Assembly (NCBI RefSeq): GCF_001045455.1
Contig: NZ_LFNE01000007.1
Coordinates: 1-64,000, forward strand
Direction of reading: 5' to 3'
From: Chryseobacterium sp. FH2
Lineage (GTDB): Bacteria > Bacteroidota > Bacteroidia > Flavobacteriales > Weeksellaceae
Length of the DNA: 64,000 bases
The notes below the pieces were generated by a model. The model was not told where the DNA came from, did not search any database, and was given only the letters and a program-made list of their open reading frames with translations. Shown here piece by piece: positions 43,805-53,088 of this stretch (its first letter is position 1; each line of letters starts with the position of its first letter). A program made the translations under genes and the position numbers.

Positions 43805-44131
43805 ATGATAATTGTATGCCAAAAGCCATTAAAAAAATTAAAAATTAACGGCATTGCTCTTTTTCCCTTTATCTTCATTAGGAAACCCGAAGATAAGGAA
43901 AATAATATACTTATCAATCACGAAAAGATCCACTTGAGACAACAATTGGAAATGCTTGTTATTTTCTTTTATATATTCTACGTCATTGAATATTATTATT
44001 GGGTTTTTAAATTAAAAAACACTCATCTGGCTTACAAAAGAATTTCCTTCGAAAGAGAAGCTTATGCTAATGAATCTGATTTAGAATATCTTAAAAAAAG
44101 AAAATTCTGGAATTTCAGGAAATACCTGTAG
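43805..44131 (+). CDS. Small HExxH membrane protein
   Basis: 108 residues. A zinc-protease-like HEKIH lies before a hydrophobic helix (LEMLVIFFYIFYVIEYYYW), and a downstream SFEREAYAN could give a Glu ligand. This resembles the peptidase M56/M48 arrangement in a very short form that I have no firm name for. The N-terminus (LKINGIALFPFIFIRKP) may form a re-entrant strand. Activity is uncertain. It has the opposite direction to the DUF5522 gene, 40 bases away. Confidence 0.7.
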   Translation: MIIVCQKPLKKLKINGIALFPFIFIRKPEDKENNILINHEKIHLRQQLEMLVIFFYIFYVIEYYYWVFKLKNTHLAYKRISFEREAYANESDLEYLKKRKFWNFRKYL

Positions 44132-44262
44132 TGGTTTGGGTTCAAAGCGAATATCTCAACTCTTTATAATATTCTCACTACACTCCTTTGGGGTCAGAAG
44201 GGCAAACAGTGTGAATATATGTTTTGCCGGGCGAAATGCCATAGAGAACATAAAAAAAACAT

Positions 44263-44270
44263 TATTTTTG
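44263..44270 (+). promoter_or_regulatory. -7 box before the PLP deaminase gene
   Basis: TATTTTTG, exact TAnnTTTG, 34 bases before ATG 44305. Confidence 0.5.
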
Positions 44271-44304
44271 TTAAATAAAACCTAGCGAACACAGCGTTAA
44301 AAGT

Positions 44305-45213
44305 ATGCTACTACAATTTCCAACAGATAACATCCCTATTCAGGAAATCCCTATTAATAAAAATGTAAAACTTTTCATTAAAAGAGAAGATTTAATTCAT
44401 CCTCAAATTTCTGGGAATAAATATTGGAAGCTGTTTTTTAATATTAATAAATATTTAGAGAAAAATCCTGGAAAACCTTACATTATTACCTTTGGTGGAG
44501 CATTTTCTAATCATATTGCCGCGGTTTCTGCTGTTGGAAGTTTTACAGGAATTCCAACATTGGGAATTGTAAGAGGGGAGGAACTTAAAAATAAGTGGCG
44601 TGACAATCCGACCTTACTTTTTGCTAAAAGAAACGGAATGAATTTACAATTCGTTACCCGTGAGGAATATCGAAACAAAGATAAATTAACCGAATTTTTG
44701 CAACAGGAATTCCCGGAAGCTTTAATTGTTCCCGAAGGCGGTACCAATGAAGATGCTGTAGCAGGCGTGAAAATGATGCTCAATAATGAAACAAAAGATT
44801 TTGATTATCTTTGCACTGCAGTTGGAACAGGAGGGACCGTTGCGGGAATTTCAAAATATTGTGAAGAGAATCAGAAAGTTATTGGCTTTAAAGTGGTTGA
44901 TGATGATTCACTTGAAAATAAAATCTTTGAATTAACCTTAAAGAAAAACTTTAATCTAATAGATTCTGGTTTTGGAGGTTATGGTAAAATAAAAGATGAA
45001 AATGTCCGTTTTATCAATAATTTTAAAGAGAAATACGGAGTTCCTTTAGAACCGATTTATACAGGAAAGATGATGCAGAAGGTTTTTGAATTGATAGATG
45101 AAGGTTTTTTTCCTGAAAACAGCAAAATTTTGTGCTTTCACACAGGTGGATTGCAGGGTATTGAGGGTGCTAATTTGCTTTTAGAAAAACAGAATAGAAA
45201 TTTAATTATATAA
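44305..45213 (+). CDS. ACC deaminase / D-cysteine desulfhydrase family PLP enzyme
   Basis: 302 residues of the tryptophan-synthase-beta PLP fold, in the 1-aminocyclopropane-1-carboxylate deaminase/D-cysteine desulfhydrase family. The PLP Lys lies in HPQISGNKYWKL, the following loop is FGGAFSNHIAAVSAVG, and the phosphate is held by VGTGGTVAGISKY. The residues that separate ACC deaminase from desulfhydrase were not resolved, so the substrate is open. A LysM glucosaminidase gene follows by 15 bases from its ATG. Confidence 0.85.
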   Translation: MLLQFPTDNIPIQEIPINKNVKLFIKREDLIHPQISGNKYWKLFFNINKYLEKNPGKPYIITFGGAFSNHIAAVSAVGSFTGIPTLGIVRGEELKNKWRDNPTLLFAKRNGMNLQFVTREEYRNKDKLTEFLQQEFPEALIVPEGGTNEDAVAGVKMMLNNETKDFDYLCTAVGTGGTVAGISKYCEENQKVIGFKVVDDDSLENKIFELTLKKNFNLIDSGFGGYGKIKDENVRFINNFKEKYGVPLEPIYTGKMMQKVFELIDEGFFPENSKILCFHTGGLQGIEGANLLLEKQNRNLII

Positions 45214-45228
45214 GTAAAATTGAAAAAC

Positions 45229-46287
45229 ATGAAAAGACTTTTTTTACTCATAAGCCTTTTAGTTTTATCAAAATTCTCGGCTCAGTCTTGGGCTACTGAA
45301 GATCAATATATCCAAAAATTTGCAAAATATGCGGTAGAGGAAATGGAAAAGTATAAGATTCCTGCTTCTATTACTCTTGCACAGGGACTTTTGGAAACGG
45401 GTGGCGGACAAAGCCGGCTGGCCCAGGAAGGCAAAAATCATTTTGGGATAAAGTGTAAAGAAGACTGGACGGGAAAAACCATGAAACATACAGATGATGC
45501 TCCCAATGAGTGTTTCCGTGTGTATGATGATCCCAGACAATCTTACGAAGATCATTCTGTATTTTTATCGACAAGAAAATATTACGCCAATCTTTTCAAT
45601 TTGGATATGAAGGATTACAAAGCCTGGGCTTACGGTCTGAAGAAGGCTGGTTATGCAACAAATCCTCGCTATGCATCCATCTTGATTGGTAAAATTGAAA
45701 GATATAAACTGTACGAATTTGATAATACAAGTTCTAGAGAAGTTCTTTATGCAGTTCTGAAAATGTACCCTGATTTAAGAGATGACAGAACTTTCATGGC
45801 TCAATTGGAGCCTGAAAAATATGTGAACAAGGCTAAAGATCCTGTTACCGTTGAAGTTCCCTATAAACAAACTTCTTTCGCTCAACAACAAAAAAGAGTA
45901 GAAAAAATTAAAACAAAAGCAGAAGTCCTTAATTCAATTTTAATTAAAAGCCATCCGAATGACGGTTTAAAATATATCATAATTCCTGAAGATACAAACA
46001 TACAGTTCATCGCCAATAAATTCAAAGTAAGCGAAAGCAGGCTGATGAAATGGAACGAACTTGAAAGTGATGTTTTAAAGAAAAACGATATCATTTTCCT
46101 TGAATCAAAAAATTCTGAAGGAAATACAGCAACTTATAAAGCCGAATATGGTGAAAATATGCACGATATCGCACAAAAATTCGGAATCAAATTAAATAAA
46201 TTATACGCTAAAAACAGAATGGATGAAGGTCAAAAACCTTCTGCCGGACAATTGATTTATTTAATTGATAAAAAACCTAGAAATTAA
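45229..46287 (+). CDS. Glucosaminidase with two LysM domains
   Basis: 352 residues from ATG 45229 (a TTG lies 9 bases earlier). A signal peptide (VLSKFSAQ) leads to a GH73 N-acetylglucosaminidase domain. IPASITLAQGLLETGGGQSRLA bears the catalytic Glu, and FGIKCKEDW and YEDHSVFL complete the family pattern. The C-terminal third has two LysM modules (DTNIQFIANKFKVSESRLMK and GENMHDIAQKFGIKLNKL). It should cut peptidoglycan glycan chains during growth or separation. It follows the PLP gene closely. Confidence 0.92.
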   Translation: MKRLFLLISLLVLSKFSAQSWATEDQYIQKFAKYAVEEMEKYKIPASITLAQGLLETGGGQSRLAQEGKNHFGIKCKEDWTGKTMKHTDDAPNECFRVYDDPRQSYEDHSVFLSTRKYYANLFNLDMKDYKAWAYGLKKAGYATNPRYASILIGKIERYKLYEFDNTSSREVLYAVLKMYPDLRDDRTFMAQLEPEKYVNKAKDPVTVEVPYKQTSFAQQQKRVEKIKTKAEVLNSILIKSHPNDGLKYIIIPEDTNIQFIANKFKVSESRLMKWNELESDVLKKNDIIFLESKNSEGNTATYKAEYGENMHDIAQKFGIKLNKLYAKNRMDEGQKPSAGQLIYLIDKKPRN

Positions 46288-46366
46288 TTTAATTTTTATA
46301 ATGAAAGTTGCTGGTTGATAGGTTCGTTTAACTGTTAACTGGCAATTGTCAGTTTCAATAAAAGAT

Positions 46367-47650
46367 ATGAAATACCAAAGAAGTTCAGCTTTATTCGATG
46401 AAGCTTATAAATACATTCCGGGAGGGGTAAATTCTCCGGTACGTGCGTTCAAATCAGTAGGAGGAATTCCTGTTTTCATGAAATCTGCAAAAGGAGCCTA
46501 CCTTACAGATGCCGATGATAATACCTATATTGATTATATAAATTCTTGGGGACCAGCTATTTTGGGTCATACTCATCCTGAGGTTTTAGAGGAATTAAAA
46601 ATCCAGGCAGAGAAAGGTTTTTCTTTCGGTGCTCCAACTGAACTGGAAACTGAGATTGCAAAATTCATCGTGGAAAATGTCCCGAATATCGACCAAATCA
46701 GAATGGTTTCTTCAGGAACAGAAGCTTGTATGAGCGCTATCAGGTTGGCAAGAGGTTTCACCGGAAGAAATAAATTTATAAAATTTGAAGGCTGTTATCA
46801 CGGTCATTCAGATTCATTTTTGATTAAGGCTGGAAGTGGCGCTGCAACTTTTGGTAATCCGAATTCTCCGGGGGTAACAGGAGGAACGGCAAAAGATACT
46901 TTGTTGGCAAGATATAATGATTTTGAGCAGGTTGAAGATTTATTCAGACACAATCAGGGTGAAATTGCTGCGGTAATTATCGAGCCTGTTGCCGGAAATA
47001 TGGGTTGTGTCCTTCCTGAAAATGAATTTCTTCAAAAATTAAGAAAAATCTGTGACGAAAACGGAGCTTTATTGATTTTTGATGAGGTAATGACCGGTTT
47101 TAGACTGGCCTTTGGTGGGGCTCAGGAGCTTTTCAATGTTAAAGCAGATTTGGTGACTTACGGTAAGGTTATTGGAGGAGGCCTTCCGGTTGGTGCTTTT
47201 GCAGGGAGAAACGAAATTATGGATCATTTAGCTCCAAAAGGAGGGGTTTATCAGGCCGGAACATTAAGCGGAAATCCTTTGGCAATGAGAGCAGGTTTAA
47301 AAACGTTGCAAATCATCAAAAATGATCCGGAATTTTTCAACAGATTAGCAAAAACAACAGAAACTTTAGATTTTGAAATTGGAAAAATTTTGAATGAAAA
47401 GGGAATTGCGCATAAAATCAATAGAAAAGGTTCAATGATGTCTGTTTTCTTTCATATCAACAGAGTTTCTAATTTTGATGAAGCTCAGGAAGCAAATCAT
47501 GCATTATTTAATAATTTCTTCCATCAAATGCTGACAAATGGAATATATCTCCCGCCAAGCGGATATGAAACCTACTTTATCAGTGATGCTATTAGAGATA
47601 AAGAAATTGATATGACACTGGAAGCTGTCAGGAAATTTGATTTTTCTTAG
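46367..47650 (+). CDS. hemL: Glutamate-1-semialdehyde 2,1-aminomutase
   Basis: 427 residues from ATG 46367; the TTG at 46346 would add seven residues before the conserved [26 protein letters not shown]. The PLP aminotransferase fold has [35 protein letters not shown] and the Lys of [17 protein letters not shown]. It makes 5-aminolevulinate for heme synthesis by the C5 pathway. It could indirectly feed bphO and the cytochrome subunit. Single gene, ending in a terminator. Confidence 0.95.
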   Translation: MKYQRSSALFDEAYKYIPGGVNSPVRAFKSVGGIPVFMKSAKGAYLTDADDNTYIDYINSWGPAILGHTHPEVLEELKIQAEKGFSFGAPTELETEIAKFIVENVPNIDQIRMVSSGTEACMSAIRLARGFTGRNKFIKFEGCYHGHSDSFLIKAGSGAATFGNPNSPGVTGGTAKDTLLARYNDFEQVEDLFRHNQGEIAAVIIEPVAGNMGCVLPENEFLQKLRKICDENGALLIFDEVMTGFRLAFGGAQELFNVKADLVTYGKVIGGGLPVGAFAGRNEIMDHLAPKGGVYQAGTLSGNPLAMRAGLKTLQIIKNDPEFFNRLAKTTETLDFEIGKILNEKGIAHKINRKGSMMSVFFHINRVSNFDEAQEANHALFNNFFHQMLTNGIYLPPSGYETYFISDAIRDKEIDMTLEAVRKFDFS

Positions 47651-47671
47651 AGCTTTTAAAATATAAAATTG

Positions 47672-47704
47672 AAAAGGATGAAGTGTAAAACTTTATCCTT
47701 TTTT
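47672..47704 (+). terminator. Hairpin after hemL
   Basis: AAAAGGAT-AAGT arms pair with ACTT-ATCCTTTT, with a one-base mismatch within each arm, and a run of T follows. Confidence 0.75.
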
Positions 47705-47828
47705 ATTTAAAATAAACATCTGAATAACTTGTCATTTCGACTTAGAAGAAATTTGAAAATATAAATATTTCTGTGAAAGGAAACTAAATTTAAAAAAATG
47801 GCTAGGCTTGAAACTGATTTTTTATATT

Positions 47829-47862
47829 GAAAATCCCTCGAAATTACTTCCGAAGGATTTTC
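47829..47862 (-). terminator. Hairpin after the beta-helix lipoprotein gene
   Basis: GAAAATCCcTCG (47829-47840) pairs with CGAaGGATTTTC (47851-47862), one mismatch, 10-base loop. It lies 50 bases beyond the stop of the minus-strand gene. No strong U-run. Confidence 0.5.
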
Positions 47863-47914
47863 TTAATTTGATATATGAAGAACTAATTACTTCTATTGTA
47901 TAGAATGACTAATT

Positions 47915-49339
47915 TTATAGGTTGTAGTTTGTCCAACCAGCGTACCAAGTATCGTTAGCATCTTTAACGGCTCCTCTGTAAGTTACCGGAGTAAACCAAG
48001 ATGTTAATTTAGCGTGAGTGAATAAGCCGCCTGTTAATAAAGGAGAGTCTGCAGCAGGAGAGAAGTTTGGAGTAGTTCCTGCAGGAGCCCAGGCATTTGT
48101 AAATTTCACATCAGCCGTATATGGAAGGATAGAGTTTCCTCCTGTATTAAACCAGCTTGTAAGGGCTGCTAAAGTATAAGGGGTAGGAGATGATGTAGAT
48201 GGCCCGAATTTTAAAGGAGTTGTGTTCCCTGCTAAAATATTATTCTGGAAAGCCAAGTTTGAATTAACAATATTGTTATCTGTAGGAGCACCTTTCGTTG
48301 CGTCAATAAATAAACCGATTGGGAATCCCGTGAAAACAGAGTTGAATACTGAGATTGATGAATTTCTTCTTATCTGTAAAGCATGCTGGAACAGAGAGTT
48401 GATTGATCCGGCGTTTGTGCTTGTGCTTGTAGAGTTGATTGGACCAATAATGGTCATGTTTGAGAACGTAGCAGATGTCTGCGGGGTTAAAGAAGAGCCA
48501 TTAGCATCATTATCAGATTCGAAAGCATTAGAACCTGACACGTCTGCTACCTGAGCATCTCTTACAGCAATACCAAACTGGATTTTTCCCGAGAAACCGT
48601 TATCAGTATCGAAATCATCATCGAGACCTTTATAAGAAATAAGGTGAGAACAGTTTACAGTTCCTCCGAACCATTCAAAACTATCATCATTTGCATAAGC
48701 AACTTCTACGTAATCTACTGTAGTACCGTTACCTACACCTCCGAATGTAATTCCGTTGATTTCTTTATCCGGCAAGAATGCATACCCTGCGTATTCTACT
48801 CTTACATACTTTAATATACCACTGTTATCAGCAGCATTTGTTCCTCCGTAAAGACCAAGACCTTCAGTGTTGTTGATACCACCTTCAATCTCTCCGATTC
48901 CAGCTTGTCCGTTGAAAGAAGCATTCGTAGGAGCAGCTCCCAAGATTACCAAACCTGCCCAGTCACCTCTTTTAGGGCTTGGTTTTTCTGAGGTAAAGAT
49001 AATTGGGTTTGAAGCAGTACCTTCTGCCATGATTTTACTTCCTCTTGTAATAATTAACGAACCGTTTTTATCAGCCTCACCTACAATTTTTGTTCCTGGC
49101 TCGATAGTTAAAGTTGCTCCGTTAGTTACATATACTAATCCTCTCAGCTTATAGATATTGTTAGCTTTAAGAGTAAGATTGGTAGTGATTTTTCCTGAAA
49201 GAATAAGATTTTCAGTACTTCCGTTTCCTGAACCTCCATTTTGAACGATAGTTTCACCATCTTCTTCTATATTTCTACATGCGGTAATAGTTGTTGCTAA
49301 TGTACCAAGCATTAAAGAGTATAAAACAATTTTTTTCAT
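47915..49339 (-). CDS. Beta-helix surface lipoprotein paired with a TonB receptor
   Basis: 474 residues with a lipobox (TTITACRNIEED). Right-handed parallel beta-helix repeats occupy most of the length: ATLTIEPGTKIVGE, GTASNPIIFTSEKP, then GVGNGTTVDYVEVAYANDDSFEWFGG and the Asn/Asp-rich GLDDDFDTDNGFSG. The latter looks suited to metal binding. It follows the TonB receptor gene by 40 bases and probably forms its substrate-capturing partner, much as SusD-like proteins do; that is inference. No enzymatic residues were recognised. Confidence 0.75.
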   Translation of the reverse strand: MKKIVLYSLMLGTLATTITACRNIEEDGETIVQNGGSGNGSTENLILSGKITTNLTLKANNIYKLRGLVYVTNGATLTIEPGTKIVGEADKNGSLIITRGSKIMAEGTASNPIIFTSEKPSPKRGDWAGLVILGAAPTNASFNGQAGIGEIEGGINNTEGLGLYGGTNAADNSGILKYVRVEYAGYAFLPDKEINGITFGGVGNGTTVDYVEVAYANDDSFEWFGGTVNCSHLISYKGLDDDFDTDNGFSGKIQFGIAVRDAQVADVSGSNAFESDNDANGSSLTPQTSATFSNMTIIGPINSTSTSTNAGSINSLFQHALQIRRNSSISVFNSVFTGFPIGLFIDATKGAPTDNNIVNSNLAFQNNILAGNTTPLKFGPSTSSPTPYTLAALTSWFNTGGNSILPYTADVKFTNAWAPAGTTPNFSPAADSPLLTGGLFTHAKLTSWFTPVTYRGAVKDANDTWYAGWTNYNL

Positions 49340-49379
49340 GTTATAAAGACTTATTTTATTAGATTAGATTTTGATTAAA

Positions 49380-52172
49380 TTAAAAGCTGTACCCCAGAGT
49401 TAAACTAATGTTAGTTCCTGTTACTCTGTCTATAGCAAGTGCATCCGCACTGTCATATTTTTTATTATTATTCAAGTCATGGTAGAACTTCGCATGGCGA
49501 TTTAAGATATCAGAAACATTAAGCTTGATTTCTCCTTTGTTCTGCCATATTTTTTTTGCAACCTGAAAATCAAGAAGTGGTCTTGGTGCTTCCCAGATTG
49601 GTGGAACCTGGTCGTTTCCTACATAAAGAATTCTCCTTCCTATCACGTTGAAAAGTACTGTTGAGCTCCATCCTGTTTTTTCAGCATCGTACTGAAGGCT
49701 TAGATTGACTGTATAAGGAGATTGCCCCTGCATAGGTCTGTCTGTATTAGTTGCTTCGTCCGTTACTCTGTTTTTGATTAAAGCGAAGTTTCCACCTAAA
49801 GTGAAGTTTTTGAAGGTGCTTACAAAATCAAGTTTTTTTCTGAATTCAAGCTCAGCACCATAAGCATCAGCCTTATCTACGTTTAGGTAGTTGAAAGTGT
49901 TACTTGTTCCTACACCAGACTGATTAAAGTATAATTCAATCGGGTTTTTGAAGTTTTTATAGAAACCTGCCACAGATAGAATTTCTCCATTTCTGGGATA
50001 CCATTCCCAACGAAGATCCGCATTGGTGATTTTAGTTCGTTGGATAAATTTATTTCCGATTACTGTCGCCCCTAAATCGAAATCGTAGTATGCTAAAGGA
50101 GAAACTTCCCTAAATTCGGGCCTTACAACAGTCTGTGAGCCTGCAACACGAATGTTCATGTTATTGGTTACTTTGAAGGTCAGGTTTAATGCCGGTAAAA
50201 AGTCTGTAACTCGAGTGTTTACAAAACGATCATCGCTTCTCTTTGTGCTTCCTACCAATTGGTCAAAGTTTTCAACTCTTAATCCCCATACAGCTCTTAA
50301 CCAGGGTGTAAAGTTGTTGTCAAATTGTAAATAACCTGCATTTAGGATTGTATTGGCAATATATCTGTACTGATTTCCGGCAATTTCGTCGAAAGTAAAT
50401 TGATCTCCGCCTGTTCCGAAGTTTTCAGGATTAAAGATTGTTTCGAACGGCTGAGAAAGTAATCCCTGATTATATCCTTCAAGTCTTACAGAGAAGGGTC
50501 TTGAGTTATAAATTCTGTCTTTTACCTGAAATAGATATCCTCCTTTTACTGTTTGTTTTTGCCCAAACATCTCAAAGGTTTTGGATACATCTCCTCCTGC
50601 ATTATATAAATAATCACTGAGAGTAGAGTAGAATACACTTCCTGATTTTTGTGAAAGTCCATTGGAAATTAAAGCCAGGTAAGGGCTTCCTGTCATATCA
50701 GGATACTGATTGTACTGTAGACGTTGTAGTAGTGGAATGTATTGATCTAAAATACCAAAACTTCCGTACCAATTGAAGGTAAGACCTCCAAGAGCATCTA
50801 TTTTATGTGTCCCGTTAAGAGTCGAATTGTAGAAAGTAGTTTCTTTAAACCCAATCTCCCTCGCCATAATATTGGTTCCGTTTACAGGGTCAAATTCAAA
50901 ATCTTTTCCTGTTCTGAAAGACATATGATTTACCGTATTGTTGGTAATGATATTCTTCAGGGAAATTTTATTATTGTTGTTAAGCTTTAAGGTAAGGTTT
51001 AATAAACCTCCTAAAATAACATCATTTTGGTATTTTTCCGTAAAATAATCAAAGTTGGTATCCGCTAGTTCATCATTGATAGTAAAGAAGCGGTTTTTAG
51101 ATTCAGTTCTTCTTTTATTGTTACTGTAGTTAAGAACTGCGATAACTCCCAAATCTTTTCCGAAAACTTTTGTATTAAAACCGCCGTCTAACTGTAAACT
51201 TAAATTTTCAGGATATCCGATACTGCTATATCCAAGGTTTTTTACATATTGTTTACCAATTCCGGTTTTATCAGCATCATCCAAAATACTAAACGCATTT
51301 TTTGCAGGCATGCTGCTCGGAAGTTTTCTGGTTCCGTCATCAATCCCTAGAAAATCCCACTTTCCACCTTTCTGCATATGGAATTCATGTCCCATTGTGA
51401 TAGAGTTTCCTCCAACACCTACCTGAAGATTAAAAAAGTTTTTGTTTGGAATATCTTTAGTGTTTACCTGGATCAGCCCTCCTCCCCATTCTCCACTGTA
51501 TTCAGGAATAAAAGTTTTATTGATAACAAGTGTTTCGATCACATTAGCGGGAAACAGATCAAAAGAGAAAGTCTTTCTGTCCGGTTCTGTACTTGATAAC
51601 TGAATACCATTCAGCATAGCTTGGTTATAGCGGTCTGATAACCCCCTTACTACGATATATTTTCCGTCAAATAAACTTACCCCGGATACTCTTTTCAGAA
51701 CTTCTCCTGTATTTCTGTCCGGACTTCTTTTGATGGCTTCAACACCGATAACCTGTGAAACAACACCTGCATTTCTTTGTAAACCGATAGTAGATGCAAT
51801 TGTTTCTTTTCTGGCATTGGATTTTATGACAACACCTTCAATTTGTTTCTCCTTGGTAGATGGCTTATCTAAAATAATATCAAGATGAGTATTTGCGTCA
51901 TTTTTTACAATAACCTCACTGATTTCTTTTTTGTTGTATCCATTGGAAGTTACTGTTATAACATAGTTGGTTCCGGGTGGAAGACTGAGAGAGTAGTTTC
52001 CGGAAATGTCAGTAGTTACCTCCTGGTCATTTACCTTTACTTTTACTCCTTCAATAGGAGTATTGTCCTTCTCATCCAATACCCTACCTTCTAAAACCTG
52101 ACTTTGTGCAAATGCATAGCCAGCAGAAAACAAGGCAAGTAGCATAATGCTCTTGTGGAATTGTTTTTTCAT
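49380..52172 (-). CDS. TonB-dependent receptor with CarboxypepD_reg domain
   Basis: 930 residues: a signal peptide (AGYAFAQ), an N-terminal carboxypeptidase-regulatory-like domain (VLEGRVLDEKDNTPIEGVKV, residues 25-107), a plug (GEVLKRVSGVSLFDGKYIVVRGLSDRYNQ) and a long barrel ending ISLTLGYSF. The plug wording GLSDRYNQAMLNG, seen also in heme/iron and oligosaccharide receptors, does not settle the cargo. Its beta-helix lipoprotein lies downstream and a PhoB/PhoR-like pair is encoded divergently, so phosphate-related uptake is a possibility, not shown. Confidence 0.88.
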   Translation of the reverse strand: MKKQFHKSIMLLALFSAGYAFAQSQVLEGRVLDEKDNTPIEGVKVKVNDQEVTTDISGNYSLSLPPGTNYVITVTSNGYNKKEISEVIVKNDANTHLDIILDKPSTKEKQIEGVVIKSNARKETIASTIGLQRNAGVVSQVIGVEAIKRSPDRNTGEVLKRVSGVSLFDGKYIVVRGLSDRYNQAMLNGIQLSSTEPDRKTFSFDLFPANVIETLVINKTFIPEYSGEWGGGLIQVNTKDIPNKNFFNLQVGVGGNSITMGHEFHMQKGGKWDFLGIDDGTRKLPSSMPAKNAFSILDDADKTGIGKQYVKNLGYSSIGYPENLSLQLDGGFNTKVFGKDLGVIAVLNYSNNKRRTESKNRFFTINDELADTNFDYFTEKYQNDVILGGLLNLTLKLNNNNKISLKNIITNNTVNHMSFRTGKDFEFDPVNGTNIMAREIGFKETTFYNSTLNGTHKIDALGGLTFNWYGSFGILDQYIPLLQRLQYNQYPDMTGSPYLALISNGLSQKSGSVFYSTLSDYLYNAGGDVSKTFEMFGQKQTVKGGYLFQVKDRIYNSRPFSVRLEGYNQGLLSQPFETIFNPENFGTGGDQFTFDEIAGNQYRYIANTILNAGYLQFDNNFTPWLRAVWGLRVENFDQLVGSTKRSDDRFVNTRVTDFLPALNLTFKVTNNMNIRVAGSQTVVRPEFREVSPLAYYDFDLGATVIGNKFIQRTKITNADLRWEWYPRNGEILSVAGFYKNFKNPIELYFNQSGVGTSNTFNYLNVDKADAYGAELEFRKKLDFVSTFKNFTLGGNFALIKNRVTDEATNTDRPMQGQSPYTVNLSLQYDAEKTGWSSTVLFNVIGRRILYVGNDQVPPIWEAPRPLLDFQVAKKIWQNKGEIKLNVSDILNRHAKFYHDLNNNKKYDSADALAIDRVTGTNISLTLGYSF

Positions 52173-52202
52173 TTTACTTTATCTTACTATATTCTTTCGG
52201 TG

Positions 52203-52210
52203 CAAAGGAA
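52203..52210 (-). promoter_or_regulatory. Possible -7 box of the TonB receptor gene
   Basis: On the minus strand TTCCTTTG, one mismatch from TAnnTTTG, about 31 bases before the receptor start. It is the best candidate in the divergent region. Confidence 0.35.
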
Positions 52211-52338
52211 GTAAAGAAAGATGGGGTAAATGGTTTAGTAAATTTTAATTTTTTCTTAACTAAACATTAACAAAAGAATATTATTGTTAACTTTATGTGA
52301 ACGATAACCTATTTATTAATCTGTCATTCAAAAATTAT

Positions 52339-52346
52339 TAACTTTG
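52339..52346 (+). promoter_or_regulatory. -7 box of the two-component operon
   Basis: TAACTTTG, exact TAnnTTTG, 18 bases before ATG 52365. No TTG at -33. Confidence 0.6.
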
Positions 52347-52364
52347 ACTCAGTAAAAATTAAAA

Positions 52365-53042
52365 ATGAACCAAAAGAAAATCCTCTTAATAGACGACGAA
52401 CTGGATATTTTAGAGATTCTGTCTTACAACCTAGAAAAGGAAGGCTATGATATCTACACAGCTACAAACGGTAACGAAGGTATCAATAAAGCCAAAGAAA
52501 TTGTTCCCGATTTGATATTGTTGGATGTCATGATGCCGGAAAAAGACGGTATAGAAACTTGCCAGGAACTTCGGAAAATCAAGGAGCTTCAGAAGACGCT
52601 TATCGTTTTCCTTTCTGCAAGGAGTGAAGAATTCTCTCAATTGGCAGGCTTTCAGGCGGGAGCAAATGATTATATTGTAAAATTGATCAAGCCTAAAATC
52701 CTTATTTCTAAAGTAAATGCATTATTACAGCTGACTTCTCAGGTTTCTGATAATGCTAAACTGATTGAAATCGGGGATTTAGTAATTGATAAAGACAATT
52801 TCAGGGTTTCTAAAAGTGGGCAGCAGTTCTTACTTCCTAAAAAAGAATTCGATTTATTGTATCTTTTAGCTTCAAATACGGAAAAAGTTTTCAAAAGAGA
52901 GGAAATTCTGGAGAAAGTTTGGGGTAATGACGTAATCGTGGGAGAAAGAACAATTGATGTTCACATCAGAAGATTAAGAGAAAAGCTTGGTATTAATACC
53001 ATTCAGACATTAAAGGGAATTGGGTATAAACTTATTGTTTAA
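52365..53042 (+). CDS. PhoB/OmpR-family response regulator
   Basis: 225 residues. The receiver domain has the phosphorylated Asp in LILLDVMMPEKDG and acidic pair DDE (LIDDELDIL). The switch Lys is followed by Leu-Ile-Lys-Pro (DYIVKLIKPK), where the usual Pro directly after Lys is replaced by Leu. A winged-helix domain with PKKEFDLLYLLAS and GERTIDVHIRRLREKLG follows. It is upstream of a sensor kinase gene by 46 bases. PhoB-like is the best family label; the signal is unknown. Confidence 0.92.
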   Translation: MNQKKILLIDDELDILEILSYNLEKEGYDIYTATNGNEGINKAKEIVPDLILLDVMMPEKDGIETCQELRKIKELQKTLIVFLSARSEEFSQLAGFQAGANDYIVKLIKPKILISKVNALLQLTSQVSDNAKLIEIGDLVIDKDNFRVSKSGQQFLLPKKEFDLLYLLASNTEKVFKREEILEKVWGNDVIVGERTIDVHIRRLREKLGINTIQTLKGIGYKLIV

Positions 53043-53088
53043 TACTCAGTTTCTTACATTTACATAAACCAATAAAAATGTTGTAAAA

